Part shown: positions 52,289 to 59,562 of the stretch, piece after piece
Position numbering within the stretch: position 1 is the first letter of the stretch
Layout of the letters: the number at the start of each line of letters is the position of its first letter
NCBI RefSeq assembly: GCF_011074795.1
Contig: NZ_JAAMPF010000016.1
Location: forward strand, 124,001-188,000
Length of the DNA: 64,000 nucleotides
Source of the DNA: Marinobacter salicampi
Lineage (GTDB): Bacteria; Pseudomonadota; Gammaproteobacteria; Pseudomonadales; Oleiphilaceae
Direction: 5' to 3'
Position numbers and translations under genes: made by a program
Notes under the pieces: model-generated
Seen by the model: the letters and a program-made list of their open reading frames with translations, nothing else
Databases searched by the model: none
What the model was told of the DNA's origin: nothing

Positions 52289-52642
52289 ATGAATTCTCGA
52301 TTAGCCAACTGGATCGCCAGCCACCCCAAAGCGTTGATGGATTACAAGATTCAGGGCAAACTTCCGCGTATGCTCCGGCCTGAAAGTCCGTTGATCTCGC
52401 TGCTTGAATCGATCCACCCCCGCGACCGCCAGCGCATCCGTGGTATTCGTCTCTCTCCGGAACTGGGATATCAGACCGGTCAGCAATTCCATAACGCTGA
52501 GCAGCTATACCGGTGGCTGAAGCCGCAAGCCGAAATGATCGAAGGTGAACCCTTCCCAGCGGAGGCCTTCCGAATCAAGCGATTCTCTAAGCGCCTGACG
52601 TTGGCCGATCTCAAAGACAACTGCGCCAAATGGCTCGACTGA
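52289..52642 (+). CDS. Unrecognised protein
   Basis: The product is 117 residues from ATG 52289 (AAGGA upstream). A weak copy of the recurrent promoter motif (TTGCGTTTG at 52233) lies 31 bases before it. Basic, helical: RLANWIASHPKALMDYKIQG and SIHPRDRQRIRGIRLSPEL. No family recognised. Confidence 0.55.
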   Translation: MNSRLANWIASHPKALMDYKIQGKLPRMLRPESPLISLLESIHPRDRQRIRGIRLSPELGYQTGQQFHNAEQLYRWLKPQAEMIEGEPFPAEAFRIKRFSKRLTLADLKDNCAKWLD

Positions 52643-52661
52643 ACTTAAGAGGCATTCCCTG

Positions 52662-53165
52662 ATGACATTGGATGATCTTGCAAGACATACCCAGCTGCTG
52701 CAGGAAAGTGTTCAGGCCGAGCTCTTCTGGCCATTCAACGAACTCTCTCTCATGCCTGCGACTATAGTTGTGGGCCCGATCACATTGCTGGCCATGTTCG
52801 GAGTAATTCTTCTGCTTGGGTTTGTGCTTTCGATACGAGCTAAGCGCCCTGCCGCCCAATCAGGGACTTATTTTGCTATCAGTATGGTCCTGCTCGCTAC
52901 TGCCGGCATGAGCGGTATAAAGCTGTTGTCAGCGCCCTCTGAAAACTGGCAAGCCGGAACTGGGGCCCCAAGCTATGAGGCTATCCGGACGTTTTTCAAT
53001 ACCACCACCACAGGCAAGCTGGCGGATTACTCGCCTGATCCATCGTTGTTTGAGGTTGCGCTACTCCTCAAGGCAAGCAAGGGGGAAATCAACAAGGCCA
53101 CAGACAACGAGATTACACGCAGCCTTTTGGCGAACTCCGAAAGCTCCGAAGCCGAGCAGCCGTGA
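52662..53165 (+). CDS. Unrecognised two-helix membrane protein
   Basis: The product is 167 residues with two transmembrane helices (about 35-57 and 67-88) and a soluble C-terminal half. A second, broken copy of about 68 bp of its coding sequence lies at 57404-57471. Function unknown. Confidence 0.6.
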   Translation: MTLDDLARHTQLLQESVQAELFWPFNELSLMPATIVVGPITLLAMFGVILLLGFVLSIRAKRPAAQSGTYFAISMVLLATAGMSGIKLLSAPSENWQAGTGAPSYEAIRTFFNTTTTGKLADYSPDPSLFEVALLLKASKGEINKATDNEITRSLLANSESSEAEQP

Positions 53166-53310
53166 CGACACGAATCGCACTCGTCCAGTTTAAAGGACGA
53201 CCAGCACCCTTGATCGGGATGCGTTGCAGGGTGAAGGCTATACCGAGCTATATAAACGTGAATACGGGCCTTAGGCTGGCAGGCAAATAGTCTGAATCTC
53301 AGGAGGCGGC

Positions 53311-53805
53311 TTGGCTAAGCACAAGGTTTGGCGATCACAAGAAGATGAGGTATTGGCCCGGCTATACCCGGACCCTGGCTTTAAGATTGTGGAGATCGCG
53401 AAGCTGCTCAAGGTGAGCCGGCACCAGGTGACCAATCGTGCTGCAAAACTGGGTATCACGCGGGAGCCGGTCGAAGCCTGGCCGGCGGAGGATCTGGAGT
53501 TTATACGAAGACACGCAGCTGAAAAGGGCTATCAATACTGCGCCGACGCTCTCGGTAAGAGCAAACTGGCAGTTCGCAATAAATGCCTCAAACTAGGCCT
53601 GCCAAAACCCGCCCCGAGCATTAAGCGTTGGCCCGACCAGGACAATGAGTTACTGCTAAGCTGGCGGGCCCAGAATATCCCGTACCGGACCATAGCCAAG
53701 AAGCTCGGTCGCACAACGCAGGCGACGCGGGCTCAGCATCAAGTGCTTCGGAAGCGCCTCACAGGTCGTAAATACCCTCGCCTGACACACGCCCCCAAGG
53801 TCTGA
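53311..53805 (+). CDS. Protein with three Myb/SANT-like modules
   Basis: The product is 164 residues with a TTG start preceded by AGGAGG. Three helical repeats are visible: WRSQEDEVLARLYPD...QVTNRAAKLGI, WPAEDLEFIRRHA...AVRNKCLKLGL, and WPDQDNELLLSWRA...ATRAQHQVLRK. It is related in pattern to the 267-residue protein at 27751-28554. Likely a DNA-binding protein; target unknown. Confidence 0.62.
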   Translation: MAKHKVWRSQEDEVLARLYPDPGFKIVEIAKLLKVSRHQVTNRAAKLGITREPVEAWPAEDLEFIRRHAAEKGYQYCADALGKSKLAVRNKCLKLGLPKPAPSIKRWPDQDNELLLSWRAQNIPYRTIAKKLGRTTQATRAQHQVLRKRLTGRKYPRLTHAPKV

Positions 53806-53832
53806 CCCCGTCCGAACGTTCCATTAAAGGAA

Positions 53833-54528
53833 TCAGTCCGCCGAAAGCATCTCCGAATCGAGAGATACGGTTCCACGCTTGAATGTACTGACGTGGGCAA
53901 CACGCAAGGGAACGGTGAGCTGAGGCTGCGTTAGATAACGGCTGACCATATCAGGCACCTGGCCATCAGAGTTGAGCCACTGATCGACAAATTTCTGATC
54001 GGCGGGTACAAAGCAGGGGAAGGCCTTATCGTGGTACTCATCAAAGCGGGGATGGCTGTCCCTCGTTATCACCGCACAACTGATACAGCCATTGTCGAAG
54101 GGACGGTAAAGAGCACCTAGAAGAAATGGCTGCTCCCCTTCCATCAGGTACTGGGTTTTCTTGCCATTTACCCATTTGGACTCACCCAGACCGGTGGCTA
54201 CGACCAGGGCCCGGTGGTGACGTAAAGCTCCCTTCCAATATGGTGAATTCAGATTACGGGCGTTGAATGTCGTGCGACGACCCAGGCGGAGCGTGCCACC
54301 CTCCTGTTGCGCATCGAACCACCAGGTCGCGTCGACTGTAGTCGGTCCCTCCGGCCCCGGCACGATCAAATGGTGGATTTTTCGTTCAGGATTGCCACCG
54401 AACGCCGGGTAATAGTGTTCAATATCGCCCTCGCCGGCAAACCGGCTCGCCAGACGCCCCAAGCCAATCTGATCCAGCAAGTCTGCTACGGCGGGACTGT
54501 CGGTCACTCTGCGAATATAGCCACACAC
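53833..54528 (-). CDS. SRAP/HMCES-family (YedK-like) protein
   Basis: The start is a GTG at 54528 with GGAGGGG upstream, which gives MCGYIRR: the catalytic cysteine of SRAP proteins must be residue 2 after Met removal. Longer frames would bury it. Further family features are NARNLNSPYW, GLGESKW (the conserved Glu) and YHDKAFPCFVP (the His). SRAP proteins cross-link to abasic sites in single-stranded DNA and shield them. At 231 residues it is of normal length. On a conjugative element it may protect transferred single strands. Confidence 0.85.
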   Translation of the reverse strand: MCGYIRRVTDSPAVADLLDQIGLGRLASRFAGEGDIEHYYPAFGGNPERKIHHLIVPGPEGPTTVDATWWFDAQQEGGTLRLGRRTTFNARNLNSPYWKGALRHHRALVVATGLGESKWVNGKKTQYLMEGEQPFLLGALYRPFDNGCISCAVITRDSHPRFDEYHDKAFPCFVPADQKFVDQWLNSDGQVPDMVSRYLTQPQLTVPLRVAHVSTFKRGTVSLDSEMLSAD

Positions 54529-54931
54529 GGGCCTGCCCCTCCGCTGAAAGTTCGTTCTGAATAGTGTAGCGCGTGTGAAGTGCCCCCACCTATATTCCCA
54601 TGAAGGCCCTAACTTCGGGGACAGACGCATATATCCCTCTTCAAACTCTGGTATATAGGAATTTGGGGCAGTGGAATTAAGCGCTACTCTGATGGCACGT
54701 AGGACCACCGTGCCGGATGAAAGCTCTCATTGTCGTTGAGATCGGTCTGCCTGATGGGTCTTACCCGGTTGGTTGGCCTCGCTAACTGTCTATGCTGCCA
54801 TGTTTTCCATGACAAGTATGAGGGCGAGGATTGTGAAACCTTCCTCAGTATCCATCCCGTCGCCTCTTTTAAAAGTCCTCCGACAAATGAGAGGTCTATA
54901 CTGACCGCCTTAGATAGAAAAGTGCGCAACT

Positions 54932-55234
54932 ATGGCTAATCCCAGTTTCAAACGTTTTAAAAGGTCGGCGAACTCCGTCTCTCCGGCATGGTTCTTTGCG
55001 GCCATAACGTTTGTCGCTGTGGCTTTCGTATTCAAGGGGCTCTTCGCCGTTCTGGCACTCCTGGTCGTATACCGGTTAATAAAGGCCCCCTCAGAGGTGT
55101 TCCCCATGCTGATGCTCTTAGGCTTTGGGGCCCTTCTCAGCCGATGGATGCCCACTGTCGGGACGGTTGTTGTACTCATCGCTTTGTTCGGGGTCTTTTT
55201 TTCTGGTTCCAAGACAGGTACCGAAGCGGGTTAA
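54932..55234 (+). CDS. Small membrane protein
   Basis: The product is 100 residues with a basic N-terminus and three hydrophobic segments (FFAAITFVAVAFVF, LFAVLALLVVYRL, VGTVVVLIALFGVFF). No clear ribosome site is visible, so confidence is moderate. The 223-base gap before it holds nothing I can name. Confidence 0.5.
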   Translation: MANPSFKRFKRSANSVSPAWFFAAITFVAVAFVFKGLFAVLALLVVYRLIKAPSEVFPMLMLLGFGALLSRWMPTVGTVVVLIALFGVFFSGSKTGTEAG

Positions 55235-55246
55235 GCACTAGCCGGA

Positions 55247-55395
55247 GCGCCGATGCCTCTATCTCTGCTCTGGCCATGCGTGATTGCCCCACCGGGCAGC
55301 TTCCAAGGGTGATTGGGCACCAGGATGTGGTGGTGATCTGGATGTTATTTGGCTATGGGTTGCGGCTTAACGAGGTGGCTCACCTTGGCTGTTAA
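55247..55395 (+). pseudogene. Tyrosine recombinase/integrase fragment
   Basis: The end of an open frame reads LPRVIGHQDVVVIWMLFGYG then LRLNEVAHLGC-stop. This matches the part of tyrosine recombinases that carries the first catalytic arginine (LLYxTGLRxxE), joined directly to an LPRVL-type N-terminal segment with the intervening residues missing. No other catalytic residues follow. It is a remnant of an integrase. Confidence 0.5.
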
Positions 55396-55505
55396 TAGGC
55401 GCTTATTTTTCTAAGCAAGGTATTGGTACACTGCTTTTTTTTGCTACTCCAGTTTGGCCCATATCCCATTTAGAAGAAGGACGTTGTATGTTCGTGTGGG
55501 ATCAG

Positions 55506-55540
55506 AATAAAGTTGGTAACAAGATAATAGAGTTGGTAAC
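55506..55540 (+). repeat. Left pair of 15-bp repeats flanking the StbDE unit
   Basis: AATAAAGTTGGTAAC (55506-55520) and AATAGAGTTGGTAAC (55526-55540) are direct repeats 20 bases apart. Three inverted copies lie on the other side of the toxin-antitoxin genes. Confidence 0.8.
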
Positions 55541-55611
55541 CGAAAAATTGCTTTATGCGATCTATTAAAAGGTCTTTGCCTTGCGCATGAGCCCGATCGT
55601 CCTTAAAGTAT

Positions 55612-55627
55612 GACCTGTTAACAGGTC
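55612..55627. promoter_or_regulatory. Palindromic operator before stbD
   Basis: GACCTGTTAACAGGTC is a perfect 16-bp palindrome 13 bases before the antitoxin start, as expected for an autoregulated type II toxin-antitoxin operon. Confidence 0.75.
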
Positions 55628-55640
55628 TTTGGAGGGCGTT

Positions 55641-55889
55641 GTGACCAATCAAATTTATTCTGAAGTGACCGCGAGCATTTCAGAGCTCAAAAAAAATCCG
55701 ATGGCGGCCGTGGATTCAGGAGAGGGGTTTCCGATCGTTGTTCTGAACCGCAACAAACCGGCGTTCTACTGCGTTCCGGCTGAAATCTACGAAGCCATGC
55801 TTGACCGACTAGACGACCAAGAGATGGTGGCAATCGTGAAAGAGAGACTTGTAGAGCCAAGTATTCGAGTCGATCTGAATGAGCTTTAA
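55641..55889 (+). CDS. stbD: StbD/RelB-type antitoxin
   Basis: The product is 82 residues with a GTG start and GGAGG upstream. TASISELKKNPMAAVDSGEGFPIVVLNRNKPAFYCVPAEIYEAM is diagnostic for the StbD subgroup of Phd/RelB antitoxins. The C-terminal end overlaps the toxin by 11 bases. It neutralises StbE and binds the 55612-55627 palindrome. Confidence 0.88.
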   Translation: MTNQIYSEVTASISELKKNPMAAVDSGEGFPIVVLNRNKPAFYCVPAEIYEAMLDRLDDQEMVAIVKERLVEPSIRVDLNEL

Positions 55890-56169
55890 GTATTCGCTTG
55901 CATTCAAACCATCAGCTCTCAAGGAATGGAAGAAGCTCGCTCCGGCAATTCGAGATCAGTTTAAGAAGAAGTTAGCGAAACGCCTCGATGAACCTCACGT
56001 CCCAGCTGACGCCCTGTCGGGGCTGCAAGGTTGCTACAAAATCAAATTAAAGAGTGTTGGATATCGTTTAGTCTACCAGGTTGAGGACGGTGATATTTTA
56101 GTGACCGTCGTAGCCGTGGGGCGGCGGGAACGCGGCGATGTGTACAGCAAGGCGAAAGATCGAACGTGA
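55879..56169 (+). CDS. stbE: StbE/RelE-type toxin (mRNA interferase)
   Basis: The product is 96 residues. LAFKPSALKEWKKLAPAIRDQFKKKLAKRL and the C-terminal YKIKLKSVGYRLVYQVEDGDILVTVVAVGRRERGDVY match RelE/ParE-fold StbE toxins, with the basic active-site residues in the last third. Translation is coupled to the antitoxin. Confidence 0.88.
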   Translation: MSFKYSLAFKPSALKEWKKLAPAIRDQFKKKLAKRLDEPHVPADALSGLQGCYKIKLKSVGYRLVYQVEDGDILVTVVAVGRRERGDVYSKAKDRT

Positions 56170-56175
56170 GCATAA

Positions 56176-56320
56176 GTTACCAACTTTATTAGTAAGAACC
56201 GGAAGAGTCTTCGGTAGTCCAATAGCGGTTTGTGCCAAAGTTACCAACTCTATTTTTCAGGCTCTTGTTCACAAGGCTATTTCATGCTGTCTATAGGTCT
56301 GATCTGTTACCAACTTTATT
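56176..56320 (-). repeat. Right set of three inverted 15-bp repeats
   Basis: GTTACCAACTTTATT (56176-56190), GTTACCAACTCTATT (56240-56254) and GTTACCAACTTTATT (56306-56320) are reverse complements of the left repeats, spaced 64 and 66 bases. No gene lies in this stretch. Confidence 0.8.
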
Positions 56321-56348
56321 CTCCTCACACAGTTCGAGAAGATCCTTA

Positions 56349-56500
56349 TGGCCTGGGACGCTGCAACCGATCTCTACAATGAACAAACCTCATTCCCTGC
56401 GGAGTTCCGGGTCGAGCACCTGGGCGCGACGTTTGTTGTGAAGGCGGAGGCGGAGACGGCGACAATGGCGCTTGTAACCATGCTACCGCCCAAGAAGTAA
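56349..56500 (+). pseudogene. C-terminal fragment of a paralogue of the 56552 gene
   Basis: The 50-residue frame includes FPAEFRVEHLGATFVVKAE and ends ALVTMLPPKK-stop. The complete gene downstream ends LPATYRVEHEGAVFIVQAK ... LVTMLPPKK-stop. The 5' part of this copy is gone exactly where the repeat-flanked toxin-antitoxin unit lies. Confidence 0.7.
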
Positions 56501-56551
56501 CGCGGATTTTGGAAGCCCGAAGATAAGCACCACATAATAAGGAACATAACC

Positions 56552-57289
56552 ATGGGGAAGCGGGTTCCTGAGCCAGCAATGAAGTTGTCAGTACCGCCGT
56601 ACGAGATCTCCGATCATACAGCGGCGATTAAAGCCCGGCGTCTGATGGCAAAACTGACAGACTACGCAACCGCCGATAACTGGGGCCGAAAAAACGTCGC
56701 TATGGGGCTGAACAATGAGTCCTCACCAACGCGACGATGGAAAACCATACTCAACATGCCCAAGCTCAGAAACGACCTTTTAGGTGGGTGGTTCGACCGG
56801 CACGGACGGCCAATGCCCAAGCCAGACCCAAAAACGACCGCAAAAGTTATGGTCTGGATGCTGGCCTCCACAAAGAAGCGCATTGGGTACATGGACGGGG
56901 ATAATGTGTTTGGCGTGGTAGAAGGCGAGGATAGTGTTTTATTTCTCGCGGGCTTTATCTTTAGCCGAAACGAAATCCGCCGTCCGGATGAAATGGGCCG
57001 CCAAGTTGGCACTGCTGTTGTCATGCTCCAAGTAACGTTTCATGCCATACAACGCATGATCCAACGCGGCTACGCGCTAACGGAAGACGGGGAGCTCGGG
57101 TATATCGATCTTCTGAACTGCCTGGCTTACGTGTACTCAAATGCCAAGGCCAGCTACGAGGCTGACAAATCACTGCCGGCCACCTACCGCGTGGAACACG
57201 AGGGGGCAGTCTTTATTGTACAAGCGAAAATGGGGAGGAATAACGAAGAGGACATGACGTTGGTGACGATGCTACCTCCGAAGAAATAG
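56552..57289 (+). CDS. Unrecognised protein with a broken paralogue upstream
   Basis: The product is 245 residues. Composition is that of a soluble enzyme or DNA-binding protein; visible segments are ARRLMAKLTDYATADNWG, MQVTFHAIQRMIQRGYALTEDG and RVEHEGAVFIVQAK. AAGGAAC lies before the ATG. I do not recognise the family. The presence of two copies suggests it was part of a duplicated or cassette-like region. Confidence 0.6.
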   Translation: MGKRVPEPAMKLSVPPYEISDHTAAIKARRLMAKLTDYATADNWGRKNVAMGLNNESSPTRRWKTILNMPKLRNDLLGGWFDRHGRPMPKPDPKTTAKVMVWMLASTKKRIGYMDGDNVFGVVEGEDSVLFLAGFIFSRNEIRRPDEMGRQVGTAVVMLQVTFHAIQRMIQRGYALTEDGELGYIDLLNCLAYVYSNAKASYEADKSLPATYRVEHEGAVFIVQAKMGRNNEEDMTLVTMLPPKK

Positions 57290-57291
57290 AT

Positions 57292-57361
57292 CCCCCGATG
57301 CTAAGGGAAAGTGTCAAGGCCGAAACCCCCCGATGCTAAGGGAAAGTGTCAAGGCCGAAAC
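57292..57361. repeat. Tandem duplication of a 35-bp unit
   Basis: Two adjacent, almost identical copies of a 35-bp unit (beginning CCCCCGATGCTAAGGG and ending AAGGCCGAAA) lie just after the stop of the 56552 gene. The units start at 57292 and about 57327. Confidence 0.85.
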
Positions 57362-57403
57362 CCTATAGCCGTTCACGGAACTCACGCTCAGACCCGCGCT
57401 TAC

Positions 57404-57471
57404 GGCCACGTTCGGAGTTATTCTGCTGCCGGGATTTGTGCTGTCGATACGTGATATACGTCCTGCCGCCC
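57404..57471 (+). pseudogene. Fragment of the 52662-53165 membrane-protein gene
   Basis: Read in frame the segment gives ATFGVILLPGFVLSIRDIRP, against AMFGVILLLGFVLSIRAKRP in the intact gene (52791-52857). DNA identity is high over about 68 bp and stops abruptly on both sides. Confidence 0.75.
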
Positions 57472-57493
57472 TACTACTCTTACTCAGCGGCCG

Positions 57494-58330
57494 TCAGGTG
57501 CGCGGCGAAAAGACAATCTCAAACGTAGACTGAGCGAGTTCGGCATCATAGATTGTAGGACTAAACGGTCCTCGCGTGACTTTCTCAATGATTCGTTCCT
57601 TGTCGTCCGCTGCAGTGTTCACACCAAAGTAGATCCCCGTCAACGACTCAGAGGTTAGATGCAGAGACTGCCCATCATTTGGGATCTTGAAGTCGTTACT
57701 GGGCGTAAACAACGTGCGGTATTCGCCCTCATATTCCCACTCAGGAGATTTGATTAAAGCGGGACGCAAGTTTCTTGCATCCTCGTCCGGTGGAAAGGGG
57801 GCAACTGGATAGTCCTTGGTGTAGCGAACCTTGTGTGCGAAGCCTATGGGTAAAGTACGGGCGTCGAATTCCAGGCAGTAGCCACGATGCGAGTCACCAT
57901 AATGAGACCACATCAGCAGATTGCTCACGGATGAGGCAAAGCTGCATAAGCGAAGTTCGCCGAAGCTCTCTATACCAGTCGCAGCAAGCAATTGGGTCGT
58001 CAGGGTCCGGTTAACCATACAGGCCCCCGCCAATCTTTTCGCTTCCCTGAGTGATTGCCCTCCATGCTTGCGTGCAATCTTAGCTATATGAAGGCGCAAT
58101 CGGCGTACCTCCTTCTGTCCCGTGGGCCACCGGAAATGCGGCCTACACTCGAACGGGTCGTTAAGCTGTGCAGGTTTTGAATGGAACAGTTTCCCTCGTA
58201 GAAGGACGTCATCGATATGGTGCTCATTCCCCCAGTCAATGGCTCGCATCCGGTACAGGCGTTCAACCCCCTCTTCGTCTGGACGAGGGTGATCGCGTTC
58301 AAAGTCCTCAAGAGAATACGATCGAGCCAT
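57494..58330 (-). CDS. DUF2971-family protein
   Basis: The product is 278 residues. LYRMRAIDWGNE, KLFHSKPAQLNDPFECRPHF, LRLCSFASSVSNLLMWSHYGDSHRGYCLEFD and WEYEGEYRTLF are the conserved segments of DUF2971, often found on mobile elements and in defence islands but with no settled function. The gene is on the minus strand among plus-strand neighbours and may be an independent insertion. Confidence 0.85.
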   Translation of the reverse strand: MARSYSLEDFERDHPRPDEEGVERLYRMRAIDWGNEHHIDDVLLRGKLFHSKPAQLNDPFECRPHFRWPTGQKEVRRLRLHIAKIARKHGGQSLREAKRLAGACMVNRTLTTQLLAATGIESFGELRLCSFASSVSNLLMWSHYGDSHRGYCLEFDARTLPIGFAHKVRYTKDYPVAPFPPDEDARNLRPALIKSPEWEYEGEYRTLFTPSNDFKIPNDGQSLHLTSESLTGIYFGVNTAADDKERIIEKVTRGPFSPTIYDAELAQSTFEIVFSPRT

Positions 58331-58819
58331 AGGTGAATTATTCTCGCCTTAAAGAAAGGTATCCGAAGCGTGCTTTTACGGGGTGAAATGCAGGAAAGGG
58401 AAGGCACTTTCCTACGATTTTGACTGTAACCGGTTAAACGTCAAATACCCAAATATACAAGCCCATCCTGCGCTTGTTTGGTAACTGGCCGCTCGGATAG
58501 AGCTTAAATAGCCATGCTCTTTGACAAATGCCTCATAGTAACGTCAAGCCCGCCTCAACTGTATTGATTGGTCCATACTCTGGTCCGTTATTTTTTCTTC
58601 TCAACCTCTGAACCTGACTTGAACTTCGGTATGCTGGCCTAAGGCCGTGCCACCTGGCACAGGCTTGGTTGGTTTTGTTTTCCTGGGCCACTTTCCAGAT
58701 CTCCCGAGCTACTGGTTCGGGCTTTTTAGTTACAGCCTTCAAAAATACCGCTGCCTTTCCCTCAAGCGCCCGGCTTTACTAAGATATGGTCAAGATCCAG
58801 TAACGACGCGAACAGCATT
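58331..58819. other. Gene-poor stretch with a terminator-like hairpin
   Basis: I see no gene here. A hairpin CCCGA...TCGGG followed by CTTTTT lies at about 58704-58731 and could end plus-strand transcription; a TGCCA/TGGCA hairpin lies near 58648-58660. Confidence 0.4.
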
Positions 58820-59244
58820 ATGCGAACAGTCACCTCCATAAACGCCAGAGCAGCAGCGGCTCTCACGGCAAGACCATATAGTGCCATGATATGGATTACT
58901 GATGCCCCCGACTGGGGCCGCCAGGCATTCCTCAGTCCCGGTTTGATCGGTTGATACGAATCTGAGAGTTTCTGGCCGAGTGCGATAATCTGGGTATCCA
59001 AAACCTTTATGTCCATTGCACTGCCGGTCGCTCACGCTCTGCAGCGGTCGCCCTGTGGGCCAGCCAACACCATGGATACACACTCAATGGCGATCCCAAA
59101 GAGGCAAATGACGTGGCACTGGCGCTTCTGAACGACCCACACAAGTTTGACAGTCTACTCATCGAAGCCGATCGCGAATCGCTGCGTCAGCACGAAACAA
59201 ACTCATTCGGCGCGTGGTGGAAGAATCTGGTGCAATCTTTCTAA
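58820..59244 (+). pseudogene. Decayed dual-specificity/tyrosine phosphatase-like gene
   Basis: ATG 58820 starts MRTVTSINARAAAALTARP and continues ...YSAMIWITDAPD to a stop at 58952-58954. In the adjacent frame FDRLIRI, a TGA at 58963, then EFLAECDNLGIQNLYVHC and TAGRSRSAAVALWASQHHGY run to TAA 59242. HCTAGRSR is the HCx5R phosphatase signature. A frameshift near 58940 and the TGA both break the gene. Confidence 0.65.
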
Positions 59245-59373
59245 CGACGGAGGGGTTGCGTTATGAAAGCCCATGTCATACTTAATGTAATTCCGGGGTT
59301 TCTGCAGCGATTTTGTCTCCCGCCCTCGCCGAATACCTGGAATTAACACTGGCGGTTGTCCGCTTGCGCACTT

Positions 59374-59401
59374 GCCTCACCTTCGGGTGGGGCCTTTTTT
59401 T
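59374..59401 (+). terminator. Rho-independent terminator
   Basis: GCCTCACC, loop TTCG, GGTGGGGC (one G-T pair) and seven T residues. It lies in the 318-base gap before the methyltransferase; the same gap holds a 27-codon frame at 59263-59346 that I do not consider proven. Confidence 0.88.
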
Positions 59402-59482
59402 GTCTGCTAGAAAAGTAGTGACGAAAAAGAACATCCACTTCCCACTTATCCATCGATGCTCGGCGTAATATCCGCCCATATC

Positions 59483-59526
59483 ACGCCGCTAAACGTAGCC
59501 GTTGCATTTTGAAAACCCGTGCGAAG
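59483..59526 (+). promoter_or_regulatory. Promoter-like motif and GCCGCTAAACG element before the methyltransferase
   Basis: ACGCCGCTAAACGTAGCCGT (59483-59502) adjoins TTGCATTTT (59502-59510), 8 bases, then GTGCGAAG, a diverged second half. The end is 36 bases before ATG 59563. Element order is reversed compared with 40383 and 49180. Confidence 0.5.
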
Positions 59527-59562
59527 CTGGAAGCAAATCAAGAAACAAGCACGGGAGTACAC

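Noticed and set aside
55506..56320. Integron attC sites around stbDE
   Set aside because: The 15-bp repeats lack the paired R/L box structure and variable-length palindrome of attC; no integron integrase is intact here.
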